A stretch of DNA of 64,000 nucleotides from Pegea sp. RAD2-039 (GCA_034620365.1 JAQGEQ010000179.1:1096665-1160664); one strand, 5' to 3'. Numbered from the stretch's first letter, positions 35,287 through 48,559 are shown. Numbers and translations are program-made. Notes: generated by a model not told the origin, from the letters alone.

Positions 35287-36210
35287 ATGAAGGAACTTAT
35301 TGTAAATATGGAAGTTCAGAATGAAACTAATTCAACTTTTAATAAAAATACTTCTGGATCTAACTACATCAAGTATGCTTTGATGCTTACAAATATTTTC
35401 CTTCTGATTGTTTCATTTACCTACTTGATATTTCTATCAAAGTATTCAATTAAAAAATTTAAAGAAGGAAATATGTTGAAACAAAACCTTATGCAATTTT
35501 GTTTGACTTTTTTTGTTGGTATTTTCCTGATTTCAAGAATTATATTGACGATGGTAACAATCAATAATAATTTGTTAGATTGTCAGAAAGTGAGTTTCTG
35601 TTTAACCATTGATCTATCTTTGTTCCTTCTATCTACTTTTACTATCTTCTTCATTTACACTAATTATTGGATCCGTCAGTTCTTCATGTTCAAAGATCAA
35701 GTTTTAAAAGATTTGAATAACAATTTTGTAAGATTTATTAGTTGGTCATCACTACTTAGTGTCCCTATAACCGCCACTGTTATTATTTATACTTTTATTT
35801 CATTTCAAAGTTCTACTTCAGCTCTTTATCAATTACAACAAGCTTATAACTTGGCTTTAAATATTTCAAATGGATTGATTGCTATTATTGTTTTAACAAT
35901 TGGTCTTCTTGATATAATCCCATTATGGGTTTATTTGAGAATTCAAATTAAATCTTGTAAAATTCCTAATTATAAAGATCTTCGAAGTGTTGTAATCTGT
36001 GATTCGCTCTATTTTGCAATTGTTTTGATCCTTATAGTCACATACTATCTGATAACTCGACCAGAAGTATTTGATATCCCAGTTTTACATACTACATTAT
36101 TCAATTGCTGTTTGACATTTATTTTCATTTCGTCAATGCTCTTATATTATAATTTAAGATATTTTATTATCAATACTTTAACTTTCAGGCTAACTTCAAC
36201 CAAATACTAA
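35287..36210 (+). CDS. Intronless seven-TM receptor-like protein, orphan
   Basis: 307 aa in one exon; a TTTCAG acceptor directly abuts the ATG. A second in-frame ATG nine codons on (MEVQNETNST) is an alternative start. The N-terminus carries clustered N-glycosylation sequons (NET, NST, NTS). Seven hydrophobic segments can be placed at about residues 29-50, 66-90, 101-126, 147-172, 193-222, 233-258 and 266-292. I see no DRY, CWxP or NPxxY motif, so it is not an obvious class A GPCR. It resembles divergent invertebrate chemoreceptor-like 7TM proteins only in layout. Very rich in Ile, Leu, Phe and Asn. Function unknown. Confidence 0.75.
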   Translation: MKELIVNMEVQNETNSTFNKNTSGSNYIKYALMLTNIFLLIVSFTYLIFLSKYSIKKFKEGNMLKQNLMQFCLTFFVGIFLISRIILTMVTINNNLLDCQKVSFCLTIDLSLFLLSTFTIFFIYTNYWIRQFFMFKDQVLKDLNNNFVRFISWSSLLSVPITATVIIYTFISFQSSTSALYQLQQAYNLALNISNGLIAIIVLTIGLLDIIPLWVYLRIQIKSCKIPNYKDLRSVVICDSLYFAIVLILIVTYYLITRPEVFDIPVLHTTLFNCCLTFIFISSMLLYYNLRYFIINTLTFRLTSTKY

Positions 36211-36219
36211 TTCGTTTCT

Positions 36220-38900
36220 GACTTGAAATGATATTCAAGAAAATAGTTCACTTAGATATAAGTTTTCCAATGAAATTTTTTATAATAGTTTTTGATAATT
36301 TTTAATTCGTTATGTAAACCTTAAAGTATTGAAATATAAATTTGTAATAAGACAAAACTATGTTGTTGTTTTAAAAGGTGTTACGTACAAAACTAACTGA
36401 TTAAAAATTAGTGGAGAGATAAAGTTTTTTGTCTATAAACAGAGGGCTAAAAATCATTTTTGTTCATATTTGATTGGATTTTTTTTATTTTTTAATGTTA
36501 AAAAATCCTTTTCGTAATATTTAATAAAATTAGATAAAAAAGATATTTCTATAATTCATCAAACCAATTATATATTACTTAAACAAATCTATAATCTAAA
36601 TATATAAATATTTGTTAATCTATAACTTGAAAGTTATCAAGTTTAAATCCGAATTTATTTTTTAATTTCTAAGATATTCTAAAAAAGGTTTTAAAAAGAT
36701 TCATTTTTAATGAAATTTGAAGCAAACACTTTTATCATGGCTTTTATTAATAACTGATTTACAAAACTACTTTTTATCTGGGTAACCTCGGTAAGGGTTG
36801 AATCTTCAAGTTGAATCCCATCTAACGGATTTTGATCATTAGCAACCCTGCTTCGAATGTAATGTGAAGTATAAAAACCAGGTTAGAGCTTGGAAATGAG
36901 GAGGCGCGCTACAACGCGACGAATCGAAAGTTTGATGGTGACTTTTAAAAGCGATTAAAATGAAATTGAATTAGTTTCTAATGAGACAAATATCTTTAGA
37001 ATTAGAAAAATAATAAATTTTAAATTAAGGCTAAAATTGAATCATGAATTTTTATCACAAAGTATTACTAGTAACTTTATTTTAAGTTGCCAATTTATAT
37101 TTTAGAGTTTTTTATCTTTCAGTTTTTTAACGGTCGATTTTCGATATTACAATTTCTGAACCTCCAAACGTTGAAGATACTCGTTGTTACAATTTGATGA
37201 ATGAGTAAATCACAAATTAAAACTTTTACCAAAAAGTTTTTTTGTTTTAATTGTAAATGAAAAATGAGTTTTGAGGTTTAAAAAAATATATTTTACGAAA
37301 TAATTCTTTCAATATTAATCAAGTTGTTTTATTTGTTGTAATAAATCAAAATATTTTTACTTGATTATGCAAACTATTCTGTTCGATAAAACAATTTTTC
37401 AGTATCTATTATAAGATTTAAAAAAAGAATAGTGATATTTTTTCAGAATTTTTAAATCATTTTACTATTTATTGTTTATCAAAATTTGTGATTGTTGAAA
37501 TGAAACCGAATCTTATTTAAATGAAAATTGTTTAATTTAATTTCTTATAAAAACTTTTTTTAATTTTAAACAAAAAATATATAAAAAAATTAAACGATTA
37601 TCTCGTGAATTTTGATAAGAATAATTTTGAGTTATTATCAAGCTTTTACAGAAAATTTTAAATAAAAATTTTCAAATTATAATGTTGAAAACACATCAAT
37701 TAAAAGATGCCAGTTACGAAACCAAATCACAAACAAAGCAAAATTTAGAAGAAAGTTCAAATCAAAAAAGAAAAAACAACAGATTGTGAAATGTTTTCAT
37801 CTGTATTTGTTAGAATATGTAAAAATCCATAATTTTCAACAGATGCAGTTTAAATCCTCGAAACTGCTTCCAGAAAAGAAGTTGTTTGAATTAAAACTCG
37901 TTGATGTTGCCTAAAGCGTTTCCACTAAAACTTTAAAATACATTTTTCAAGTAGTTAAAAATTTACCAAAATATTTACAGCTGGGTTTTCGGTAGAATGT
38001 TTTCGTAGATATTTTGATTGTCGATTAATCTGTTAGTAATCATACTTTAATAAATAGCTGCATAAATTTGCTACCACTAAACACAGAGCTTGTAAAACAA
38101 CTATTTGACTTGCTGTTGTTGTTATTGAGATACTAGTAAAATGTTAAATTTATTCTATTTTCTTCTTTTTATAATTTGCAGAAGTAGGCAGGAGTAGCTA
38201 AAAAACAATATTTATAATTTTCCAAATGAACAAACTATCTGAGTGATTAAAATCGGATAAAAAATTAAATCCTAAATTAAACAACAAAATTATTTTAGAT
38301 AAAATTACACAATTCCATTTTTTTAATCCGATTAATTGGCAATAATTGAATTACTAATAACCAAGTTAAAAAGTCAATAATTTATGTTGGCTGACATTAC
38401 GAAATAATTTTAATAATAATAATAATAGTTTAAGGTAATAATTTTAATTACTTATAACATCAGAAATAAAACAAAAATTGTTTATCAATAAACATAAATA
38501 AATCTATGTTGTAGTTTGAAAAGTTGTTTAGTTATACAAACTATTCTGCAAACAAAAAAGTTTATTTTTAAAGATAAACTGAAAACTTTTAAAATGAAAA
38601 AAACTGTTTTAACAATTCGGTGAGTTTTATTCAACAAATTTGAATTTTTTCAGTTTTTATTAGTTGTCTTTAAACTTTTAAAACTCTGTTTTTTCTTAAA
38701 TAAAAAATCAGTTTTTAAAAACAGAAAAGCTAACAAAGAAAGTAATTACAAAAGGTTTTTCGAAATTCTAAACAATTAATAAAAAACTTGTTTTTTGTTT
38801 AGATTTTTTTTTTAAATAATTTTTTTCACAAAAATTGATTCAAATCTGAATTCTTTTAAATAGGATTCAGAAGTTTTATTGTCATCACATCAAGTTAAAC
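36220..38900. other. AT-rich intergenic DNA with a GC-richer island
   Basis: Mostly A/T-rich. 36775-36955 is markedly richer in G+C (contains GGTAACCTCGGTAAGGG and AGGAGGCGCGCTACAACGCG) and looks like a transplanted piece, perhaps a transposon fragment, but I cannot assign it. Confidence 0.5.
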
Positions 38901-38929
38901 ATTTGAACAAGAAGAAATTTGATTTTTTT

Positions 38930-39170
38930 ACGTCTAACTTGAGACGTCATCGAAATTTACTTCCAGACATTTGAAACAAATCAAACTTTTGAATCATCAG
39001 TTTTCTGCTGATTTTCACCAAAAACACCAAATACCAAATTGATTACCAACTCAAGTTCCGTTTAATTTCAGTGACGTCACTACTTCGAGAAGTTTCTGGT
39101 TTTGTTTCGGGTAACATCATTCAGGTTCTTACTATCAACATTGTGATGATGATGTCATAAACGCGAAACC
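38930..39170. promoter_or_regulatory. Small cluster of CRE-like sites upstream of the sushi/CUB gene
   Basis: GACGTCATCG at about 38943, AGTGACGTCACT at about 39070 and a decayed GATGATGTCAT at about 39150 sit in otherwise palindrome-free DNA, 1.3 kb before the first exon found. This may mark the promoter or an unseen 5' exon. Confidence 0.35.
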
Positions 39171-39179
39171 GCGAGTGAT

Positions 39180-40400
39180 TTACTTTTAAAACACTATTTG
39201 TAAAAACAAAAGAAGAAAAACGTTTTTAATTAAATTGAATTTTTTTGAAAATGGCTACAATTTGAAATTCCTGAAAAAGAATCAACAAAAGTTAAACCAA
39301 TTGAAATCCTCTCAAATTTCCTGAAAGAAAAAAGAAAATTGTTTATAAAGAAGAAGAACCAGAAGAAGAGGATAGAAAAGTTTGAATTTGAGCAATTTGA
39401 ATTTGAAATTCACTCATGGCTTTTTCGATCGCAATTTTTTTTTCCTTTTTATTTTTTCATCAAGTCTGTGATTCAAGATTTTTAAAAAGTTTGTTTTTTG
39501 CTTCTTTTAAGATTTTATTTGCTAATTTACCAAACAACTTATTCTAACCATTATTTTATTAAGTGATTTTATTGATAAGAAGAATGTTGAAATTATTTAA
39601 AGAACATTTTTTTTTATTATTGTTAAGTTTATTTTACAAACTAGAATTTCGTTTTTATTTATTTTTATCTTGTAATTTAAAATCGCTTTTATAAATTGTT
39701 AACTTCTCTATGAGAAGTATATAGAGGTCTATAAAATTTAGTCAAATAAATTACTATAAAATTGTTATTTTCTATTGTACAATACAACTCTGAAACAAAT
39801 CTTTTACGACGGAAAATTTGTTTAAAAAACTCTGAGTCTTATTAGATATTTATAAAAATTTATAAAATACTTTCTTTAAATATAAAGTTTTGCAAAGATT
39901 AAACTCTCATGAACTCCGACTGAAGCGGTTCAAGATATTTATCTTAATATTTTAATGTTAGAAAAAATTAATTCTAACTTTATGAAATATCAGATAAAAT
40001 TTGAAAACGTTTTTTATAAGTTTTCAAAACGTCAGAAATCTAATTATTTTATCAAATTTAAATAGATTACAATCTGATTTAAAAAGCAAATAAACTAAAA
40101 TTTATGAAAACATATATTTAAAAGTGATTAATTTGAACTTAAATATTTGTGAGTTTTCTTGAATTATAAAATTGAAAAACTGTTTTTGAAACTATTTTTC
40201 ACCATAAATAACAATCTAAGCAATTTTGTTGCCTCTGGGTTTCTTCGATATTACAAATCGTAAATACTTTAAATAAAAACAAACACTTACAAAAAATATA
40301 TTTTTTATAAATTCTTAAATTCAACTCATCAAAAAAAGTTGTTTGAACGATTGTCACATTAAATTGCGAAATAAAAATTAAATAAATTTAAACAAATTTT
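39180..40400. other. AT-rich DNA, probably upstream or intronic to the sushi/CUB gene
   Basis: No signal-peptide exon could be recognised for the downstream gene. Confidence 0.4.
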
Positions 40401-40409
40401 CATTTTTAG

Positions 40410-42675
40410 AATTTACGAATACAAGCTGTAGGCAGCTGCCAATTGTACGCAGAGGACGTTTGAGCTGTAATTTCGTAGATGTTGCTGAGCTTGGAGACTT
40501 TTGCGACTTCTTTTGCAATGAAGGTTTTTTCTATCAGATATTTAAAAGAAACAAATTTTAGATCTTAAACTTTTAGGTTTTGTACTGGTTGGAAGCTGGA
40601 ATACAACTTGTGTTTTCGACTTGTTACAAAATAAAGCAGTTTTCAACAACGCAGCCCCAAAATGTAAACCAAAAAGTAAATTTCTCTAATTTAGATTTAA
40701 TTTAAACAATTTATAGATTTGAACTTATTTTTAGATAAACCTTTTTGTCTGGATTTAAAGTCTGAAGAACATTTAGGAACAACAGAATGTAGTCATGGTA
40801 ACTTGTTAGGAAGTGAATGTGTTCGCAAGTGTTTCGATGGTTTGCGGATTGTTGGCGATTCCCGCGCTGTGTGCATTGCCCGTGACGGAGTATTGAAGTG
40901 GAACGCAAGTCTAGGGGCTTGTGTGGTGACAGCTTTTGATTCAGTTTCAGGTATATTTGTAGAAGATATTTTTAATTGAAAAATTTGAACTATTTGAATA
41001 GAACATTTAGAATTAAAAAGCTTTTAATTTTGAGGTTTTGTCATAACATTTTTTGCTTAATATAGATTTAAAAGGTTTAAAAAATGCAAAAAACTATTTT
41101 AATTATTTTGATTGTCAGTTAAAAAATTTTCTTCAAAACATTTGAATAAGTTTTATCAAAAAAGCTGTTATTAAAAACTCATTGAACAATTTGGGAAAAA
41201 AAGATTTTATCTTTTCAACGAAAACTTTATTTTGGTCGACAAAGACTTTGTTGAGGAAAAAGCTTTAAAATTGTAAAGTTCAATTTCTATAAAAACCTCG
41301 GTTGTTATATCAACTACAAAAATCATTTTGTAAACAAATAAATTGAAATTGGCTGATATAAATTCAAGTTTGATAAGAAAAATTCTCAAATTTAATTGGT
41401 TTTTTGATAGCAGATTTTAAGCCATAAAATCTGTCAAAATATCAAATTAATTTTTTTGTCTAGATCAAAATTGTCCAGCTCTCAAACATTCTCCTTTTAT
41501 CAGCAAGATCACTTGTACATCTGGAAACCGAGTCGGCAGTAAATGTGTTTTTAAATGTGCAAATGGATTTGGATTAGTTGGTGGTCGTATTAGTATCTGT
41601 CTGCCATCAAAAATTGGGAATAGATGGTCTGGTAGCCATCCAAGATGTAAAGGTAATTTTCAAACAAAATACTTTTAGTTAATTTCTATCTAATTATAAC
41701 TTCTGCTTTATAATAATCGCTTATCAAATCAGATAAAAATTTAAAGTAACTTCAAAACTTTCAGCTAAAGTTTGTCCCTCTTTACCACCTCATATTGAAA
41801 ATGGTGGATTAGTATGTAGTAAAGGGAACCAAGCGAAATCTCAATGTTATTACAAATGTGATGATAATTATTTTTTGAATGGGATTTCACAAATCAAATG
41901 TTATACTTCACGAAATAACTTTTTGGGCTTCTGGTCTAATCCTGTATCACCCAAATGTTTGAGTGAGTTTTTGTTGTTGCTTTAAAACTTAATACTTGAA
42001 ACAGAATTCAATATTTTTAATAAAAATATTTTTCACTCAATAATTTGCAGAATGCCGTTCAGATCAGTTTTTCTGTTCTTCAACTAAACATTGCATTGAT
42101 ATACTACAAATTTGTGACGGAAAACTCGATTGTCTGGATGGTGAAGACGAAAAAACGTGTCTTGGTAAGTATTCTGATGACATCATCGCTTTTAATAACT
42201 CATAGCGTTTTAAGATGGCGAGATGATGACGTGTGGAGATCATCAAACTGGAAATAGCGGATTTCTTCGAAGCCCAACTCTTACATCAGGTTTCTATTCA
42301 CATTGTACTTACTGTAACTGGACAGTTGAAGTCTCAGTTGGGTTTCGTGTCAAGGTGACGGCGTATTGACTTCATTTGTAAGTTGTGACGTCATCAACGT
42401 TTTTACAGATACATTTTCTGTCATTCGATTTGGAATACTCTGGACCTGATTGTGAATTTGACGGCGTTGCTATAGGTGATTTGCCAGCTGGTGTCGAAAC
42501 TATTGACGCTTTTGATTGGAGTATGACGTCATCAGTGACGTATCGACTTTGTGGGAGTCGTCGCGTTCGCAAAGCTCTTTACAGCAAATCAAATCGAATT
42601 GGAATTACTTTCTATTCCAATTTTAATTTAGAAAGAAGCGGATTTAGTTTGTTGTGGAGTAAAACACGTTTGTAA
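40410..42675 (+). CDS. Sushi/LDLa/CUB secreted protein (5' exons not found)
   Basis: Probably extracellular, with complement-control-like architecture. Exons 40410-40523, 40577-40675, 40735-40950, 41464-41652, 41765-41962, 42051-42164, 42215-42354, 42409-42675; 445 codons in phase after two bases of a split codon. Four sushi/CCP modules with four Cys each (starting SCRQLP, FCLDL, NCPAL and VCPSLPPHIENGG), one LDL-receptor class A module (KCRSDQFFCS, CDGKLDCLDGEDEKTC), then a C-terminal CUB domain (CGDHQTGNSGFLRSP, CNWTV, FLSFDLEYSGPDCEFDGVAIG). Ends soon after the CUB with no TM, so likely secreted. The signal peptide must lie on an upstream exon that I cannot find. The CUB exon contains an exonic palindrome giving WSMTSSVTYRLCG. 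Poly(A) signal at 42764-42769. Confidence 0.88.
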
Positions 42676-42779
42676 TCACCATCATGTTTCCATAACAATC
42701 AACGACAATATCTACTTGTTGAATTTCGTTGCTCTGAATTTTTCATATTTTTCAACGCTCGTGAATAAATCTTTAATCA

Positions 42780-44540
42780 AATATTTTTTAGATAAAATTT
42801 AGCTAAATATTTAAAAATTCTCAAAATAATTTTATGAAAGTTGGAAAAAAATGATCAAAATTCGTTTTATAAAAAACAGAAATCTGTAAAGAATTCTTTA
42901 AACCCATTAAGTTTTAAATACTAAAAACAAATAAATAAAAATCTGAAAAAATTAAGCAATTTTAAATCTGTATTATCTAATTTAATTCTTACGATTAAAA
43001 TTTGATGAAACGACTTAACTCAATAAAAATAATTTTTTAACTTTAATTAAAAGATTTGATCATTATCACATGATATTAACATTTAATTCACAAGAAAATT
43101 AATTATTAACAATATTTTCTACAAGATTATTTTTACTATGTAAGTTTGTCTTGTAAAACTTTGTTTCATGTTTTTACTAAATTCTTAATTTCCTTAAATC
43201 GTTTTGACATAAAATCTAAAATAATTAATTTTTTGTTTTCATTAATAACTTTAAAAGTTATATTTTGTAAAATCAATTATGAGAATTTGAATAAGAAATT
43301 CGATATCCAAATTTCTTTTCCATTAAAATTTGATAATTAAAATTAGTTTCTGAGAAATTCTAAACAAACATAGAGGTTCTTAAGTTCGTTTTTTTTTTGA
43401 AGTTGATAATTTTTGTTGAAGCTCTACAAAACAAAAAGTATAATAAAAAAATTGAGTAGTCTAAACAACATGTTTTATGCAAAACGTAAGAAAAGAAAAA
43501 AGTATCGATTATAAAATTAACAAAAATTTCAACACAAAATTGTTTTAAAACTTGCCTCTTCTGGAAAATTAATAGATTTAAAATATTTGTAATTAAATTA
43601 TATTAAAATATTCGTTATAAAAACAATGAAAGTTGTCTATTTTATTTCTACTGTTTTCCACAAACTTTATTTTTTAAAGAAAATATTCTAATTTTCTAAA
43701 AATCTTTAGTTTTAATTTTTTTCATTTAGAATATTTTTTGAAAGATTTCAAAACATTAAAAAAATCCTTTTCCTCTCATTAAAAATCAATTATTGAAATA
43801 TAGTATTCACATTTAACCCTTTTTATACATTAAAAAGCAACTTAAAATGTTGACAATATTAATGCCTTAGTTTATGAAAATATAAATTACCTTAATAATT
43901 TTTGAAAAGATTTCAAGTTTCTTCAAAAGAAACTTATCAGTAACAATCCAAAACAAAGTTATAAAAAGCAAAAATGTAATTACAAATGATGATTAGTTTC
44001 TTTCAATTATTTTGATAGATTGAACATTTTTGAAATTAATTTTATTGCTATTCGTTTGTTTTTTGAAATTCAATTTTCATCTTAAACAATCAGTTGCAAA
44101 AAGATATATTTTGTGGGAAAAATTGAAATAGAAGAATAGTTCATGTGTTAGTAAGCAAATAAAAATCATCTCTTTTAGTTATTAGTTTATAACTTATGGT
44201 TTTTAACAAGTGTTATTTTGATTAAAGCTTTTTTATAATTCTAAAGAACAAAAATGTTACTCTTCTTTAGTAATTGATTTGTAAGTTTATCTTTAAATAA
44301 AATAATGTCTAAAATAAGATATCATCTAATCATTTCACTTTATTGAAGAATAAATCTCACATTTACATAGTTAAAGTACTTAGTGTATAAAAAAACAAAA
44401 TGTATTTTGTGAAAATAGTTTTGATAAAAAATAGAAAATAATTTTCACCAAAAAATCTTCGATTCATTTCATTTGAAATTTCTCTTTTTTTTTATTTGCA
44501 GATTTTAAAATTTGTAACTGACAACATTTGAAAATGACCA
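42780..44540. other. AT-rich intergenic DNA
   Basis: Between two genes converging on it. Nothing recognisable and no palindromes. Confidence 0.6.
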
Positions 44541-44549
44541 CTTCTTCAG

Positions 44550-47500
44550 TGATGACGTCATTTACCCAAATTTCCATGAACATTTTTATTATTTAATGCA
44601 GATTTTCTAAAAAAAATTCTGACTATCGAAAAATAACCTTATCAAAAAAATTTAAAAATCGTTCGGAATCACAACAATATGCTTGCTGATTGGTTGATCG
44701 TGAAATCGTGCCATCGTTTCTTTTTTCATCGCGTCAATCGATTCAAGAGCTAATTGACATTGAAGTTTAGTCACCTGATCGCTTTCAACTTTGTATCTCA
44801 TCTTTAAATCATCTTTCCAACGTTTCAAAACATCTGGGATCATCTACATCTCGCCATGATGACTTTATTCATTTTTTAACCACATCACTTACTTCAATGA
44901 CGTCACAACCCAATTTTTCAACAATCGATCTGATGACGTGAATAGCCGCGCGACGAACTTCAGGCGTTTCCCCTTTCATCAGGGAGCATAGGCACTCAGT
45001 GAGCTGTGCATGACGTCACAAAAGCGGTAATGACGTCAATAGAAAAGTTATGATATCACAAACCTCGTATTGATGCGATGAGATTTGATGAGGTATCAAA
45101 GGAAGAAGATTTGAAAAGATTGAAAGACTAGATGTTTGAATTTTTAAAGAGTTATTTCGACATCCGAAAAAAATCAATTGAATCAATTGTTTTGAGTAAT
45201 GCGCTGACATTTGACCTGTAATTATGACGTCATGAACCGGTCAGAATAACCATGAAGACGTCACCTAATTGGTTGATAACACGGCTTAGAACTTCTGAAA
45301 ATTTCATAAAGACTTCATCTTCCGGATCTTTTGTGGTCAACAGGCTCTTCATCTTCTCAATTAGAGTCTCAAGGAAAGATCTAAAAGACCAAAAGGTTAA
45401 TGGATTGCGCGATATAGATGATGACGTCACTTGTTGTCGGTGAGATTTGGATGAAGAAGAATAATTTCAGCTAAAAGTTGAAATGACGACAAATAAACAA
45501 ATGAGTCAGTTTCTTGAGGTAGTGACGCCATCACTAACGTATAGATTTGTTGATAATGTTTCAAAACTGAAGCATCGCGCAATTTTAACAACTTTGTCAC
45601 ATGACGTAAAGCAGCGGCTCTGTAAGATAATAAAAGATTTTGTTCCGCATGAAGGAGCTAGAGAGTTCTTACCTAATATAAGCTTCTGAAGCCTGAAAAC
45701 ATTTCAAACTTTCATCAATTGAAGTAAAGAGAACTTTTCGGTCTCTTTTTTGTTTTGGCGAATGAAGTATTTCTATTTTTTTTCTTTTTGGGGTTTTTGA
45801 CTCTTCAAAAAGTTTCAAATGCTTCTGTAAATAATTGATGATGTCACTAATACGACAATAGCGTCATGACGTCACCTGCATTCCAGCAGAAAGTTTTGAA
45901 ATTTCAATTTGAGATGAAATATTTTTTGTAGAGATCAACGATATCAAATCAAATGCGATTTCACCGACTTGTGACGTCATCAAAAACTTCTCTGTCACTT
46001 TCTGTAATAAAGTCATATGAAATTAACCACATTTTGGTTGTGACGTCATCCAACCTGAAGAAGAGGAAGAAGTTTTTGAAGATGAAGAACATTTTTCTCA
46101 TCGAAATCTTTCATCAAACAAATCCCTAAAATCGCCAATGACGTCATCAGTGTTTCGTTTGTTGACGTCATCAGTGATTCTTCAACAGCGCGGTGCAGAA
46201 AAACTTTGATGACGTCACAAATTTTCTCGATATCATCCTCAATGATGTCATCAGCATCATATTTTTCACACATCAACGAAATAAGCGCCAAATTTGATAA
46301 ACGCGCGCGGCTTCTTTTCAAATCGTCTAAATTATCAACTTGAAAATTTCGTAAATTCTGAAAATTAAAAATTCAGAAAAGTAAAAAAAACTTTGACATC
46401 GACTCACAGAGATTAATGACGTCAGCATTTCAGCGCGAAGTTCTTTGACGTCATCAAGTAACTTTGCAATGGCATTGATGACGTCATCTTCTAACAACTG
46501 CTCGATGCTAAAATAATTTCAATAAAAAGGAAAACGGAGCTCATGTATTACTAACCACGTGATCGACGGTGGTGTTGCTATGGTAATGATGACGTCAGAA
46601 CCATCCATTTGCAAATTGCGTTTCAATTGATGAAACTTCACGAGTGATCCATCGCTTCGATGAATTGTGACGTCATCAATATCACAAACTCCTGCTAGTG
46701 ACGTCATCAGCGCAACAGATTGTTGAGTCGAAAGTAGTCGAAGAAAAGCCACCATGAGCTCGACGAGAAGTCGCTTCAGAAAGCTTGTCGAATTCCTACA
46801 GTGACGTCATAAATGATTACGATGTATTGATAATGTCACAAAAGTGAATGATTTACTGATAAGCATCGACTTACAAGCAGCGACGAAACGCAGTGAAAAC
46901 GACAATAATGTAGGGAGCGATGACGTCACGAGCTAATTCTTTTTGAAGCGGATGACGAATGACACAAAATAGACGATGAAGGATTTGCAGTGATGACGTC
47001 ATCAATACAGGCTGTTCACTCAAGCGTGACATATCAGTTGCAAGTTGGAAAGGATGTAGAATCGGTTGAAGAAGTAGTAAAGCCGATTGCACGGTTTTGT
47101 GGATCAGAAGAAGATAAGAAGAGATGATAACGTGGCATAAAATTGTTGTAGATTTGAGATGTCTGAAAAAGTCAAAGTGACGTCATCAACACCGACTAGT
47201 GACATCATCAAACCTTTTTTCAAACAGCGAATCATTTTGAATATGCAAATAAAGCTGATGACAAATACTTTGTTGATAAAGATTAGATGAAGATCTTGGA
47301 AATGTGGTGAGGATCTTTGAGATAATTTTTGAACTATTTTCCTCATTTATCAATTTGCCATCTTCAAAAATATGTAAATTAGTAAATAGAATTTTAACCA
47401 ATCAATAAGCTCACCTAACATCTCAATGATTGAACTACTAACAGAAATCATCCCGTTGCTAAGCGACACAAGTCGCGTCAAAACACTTCCACAAGCATCT

Positions 47501-47720
47501 CGAAGCCATCTAGGTGATGAACAATGAGTTGATCCTTGTAACATCAAGACACATTTTGAAATTTCTTGGATGTTGACTTGAAGATGAAGATCATTTTCAA
47601 AGTAAGATTTCACCCAAGAAAAAGTCGAATCCGGAATCTGTAAGAAGAACTCTTTTAGGGAAACTCTTTAGATGGTAGATCTCATTTGCATATCTCATTA
47701 CATGAGGTCTGCTGACGTCA
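44550..47720. repeat. Dense TGACGTCA field over TANGO6
   Basis: I count more than 20 exact TGACGTCA copies in 3.2 kb, in introns, at splice junctions and in exons. Two donors are formed by the palindrome itself (GTGACGTCAT at introns 45430-45381 and 45875-45825). The 5' third of the gene (47.7-48.4 kb) has almost none. Confidence 0.9.
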
Positions 47721-48392
47721 TCAAAACAAATTTGCATTAAGCAACCAATAACTTCATACAGAAACTTTTTGAATAAAATTTGTTTCATTATTGAGCTTGT
47801 CATCTTTTCAAGCACAAATCTGTTAAGGAAGAAATTAGAATGAGAAGTTGTTTATGTTTAAAGATACTTTGAAGTGAAACAAAATTGTTTAATGGAACAA
47901 ATATCAGATTGTTGAAGATTTCGTAGCTTAAATGTTGGACCAAAACGGAAATGCCTAACTATTCCCTGATGAAGAACAAATCGAAAAATGATGAAGAGCT
48001 TGTTCTTCTGTGGGATTGATAGAAGGAAGTCTGGAGCTTTTTTTATAGATTTATATTCTTCATTATTTTCACTAAATTGAAATATTTCATTGAACTTGTT
48101 ACAAATAAACAAACAGGTTTGTACAAATGAAGAAATTAGACAATTAGAACATTTGTTGCAAGAAATAAAAACTTCCAGATCATCAATTTCATAAATTTCT
48201 TTGACAAACAAACATGCTTCATTTGCATATCTGCGAAACAAGTCTGAATTTCCAGCTGAAAAATGAAAAGATTGAAATAAAATTCTTCAAAAACAATTTA
48301 TACAGACCTTCCCAAGTACAAATCAAAGATTCCAATTTAATTAAACATTTTTTTGACTTTTCAAACAAAATTTTATAACTTTTTGAAGTCAT
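44652..48392 (-). CDS. TANGO6: TANGO6-like ARM/HEAT-repeat protein
   Basis: Transport and Golgi organisation protein 6 family, related to yeast Rtp1 (RNA polymerase II assembly/import). Sixteen exons: 48392-48308, 48255-47868, 47819-47702, 47637-47415, 47361-47214, 47162-46875, 46795-46556, 46507-46408, 46357-46055, 46001-45876, 45824-45673, 45619-45431, 45380-45265, 45215-45064, 45003-44893, 44843-44652; total 2931 bp = 976 aa plus stop, all phases fitting. The C-terminal third matches the RTP1 C-terminal domains: RAAALRHVTKLLKLRD, NQLGQMSAHYSKQLI, EVRRAAIHVIRSIVEKLG, LQCQLALESID, KHIVVIP. The N-terminal two thirds are helical and poorly conserved. Exonic palindromes give many MTSS, DDVI and DDVT triplets. 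Acceptor TAG at 48398-48396, 3 nt before the ATG. Poly(A) signal at 44590-44585. Confidence 0.9.
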
Positions 48393-48559
48393 TTTCTAAA
48401 AAAACTAAAATTTCATTTATAAACATCAAAATCATATAGTAATATAGTAATTGTTAAATATAGTTTAAATTATTTATAGAAACTAAATAATCAAATGAGA
48501 CATGATAGAAATAAAATATTGATTTCATTAAAATACATAAATATAAAAAATAATTAATT

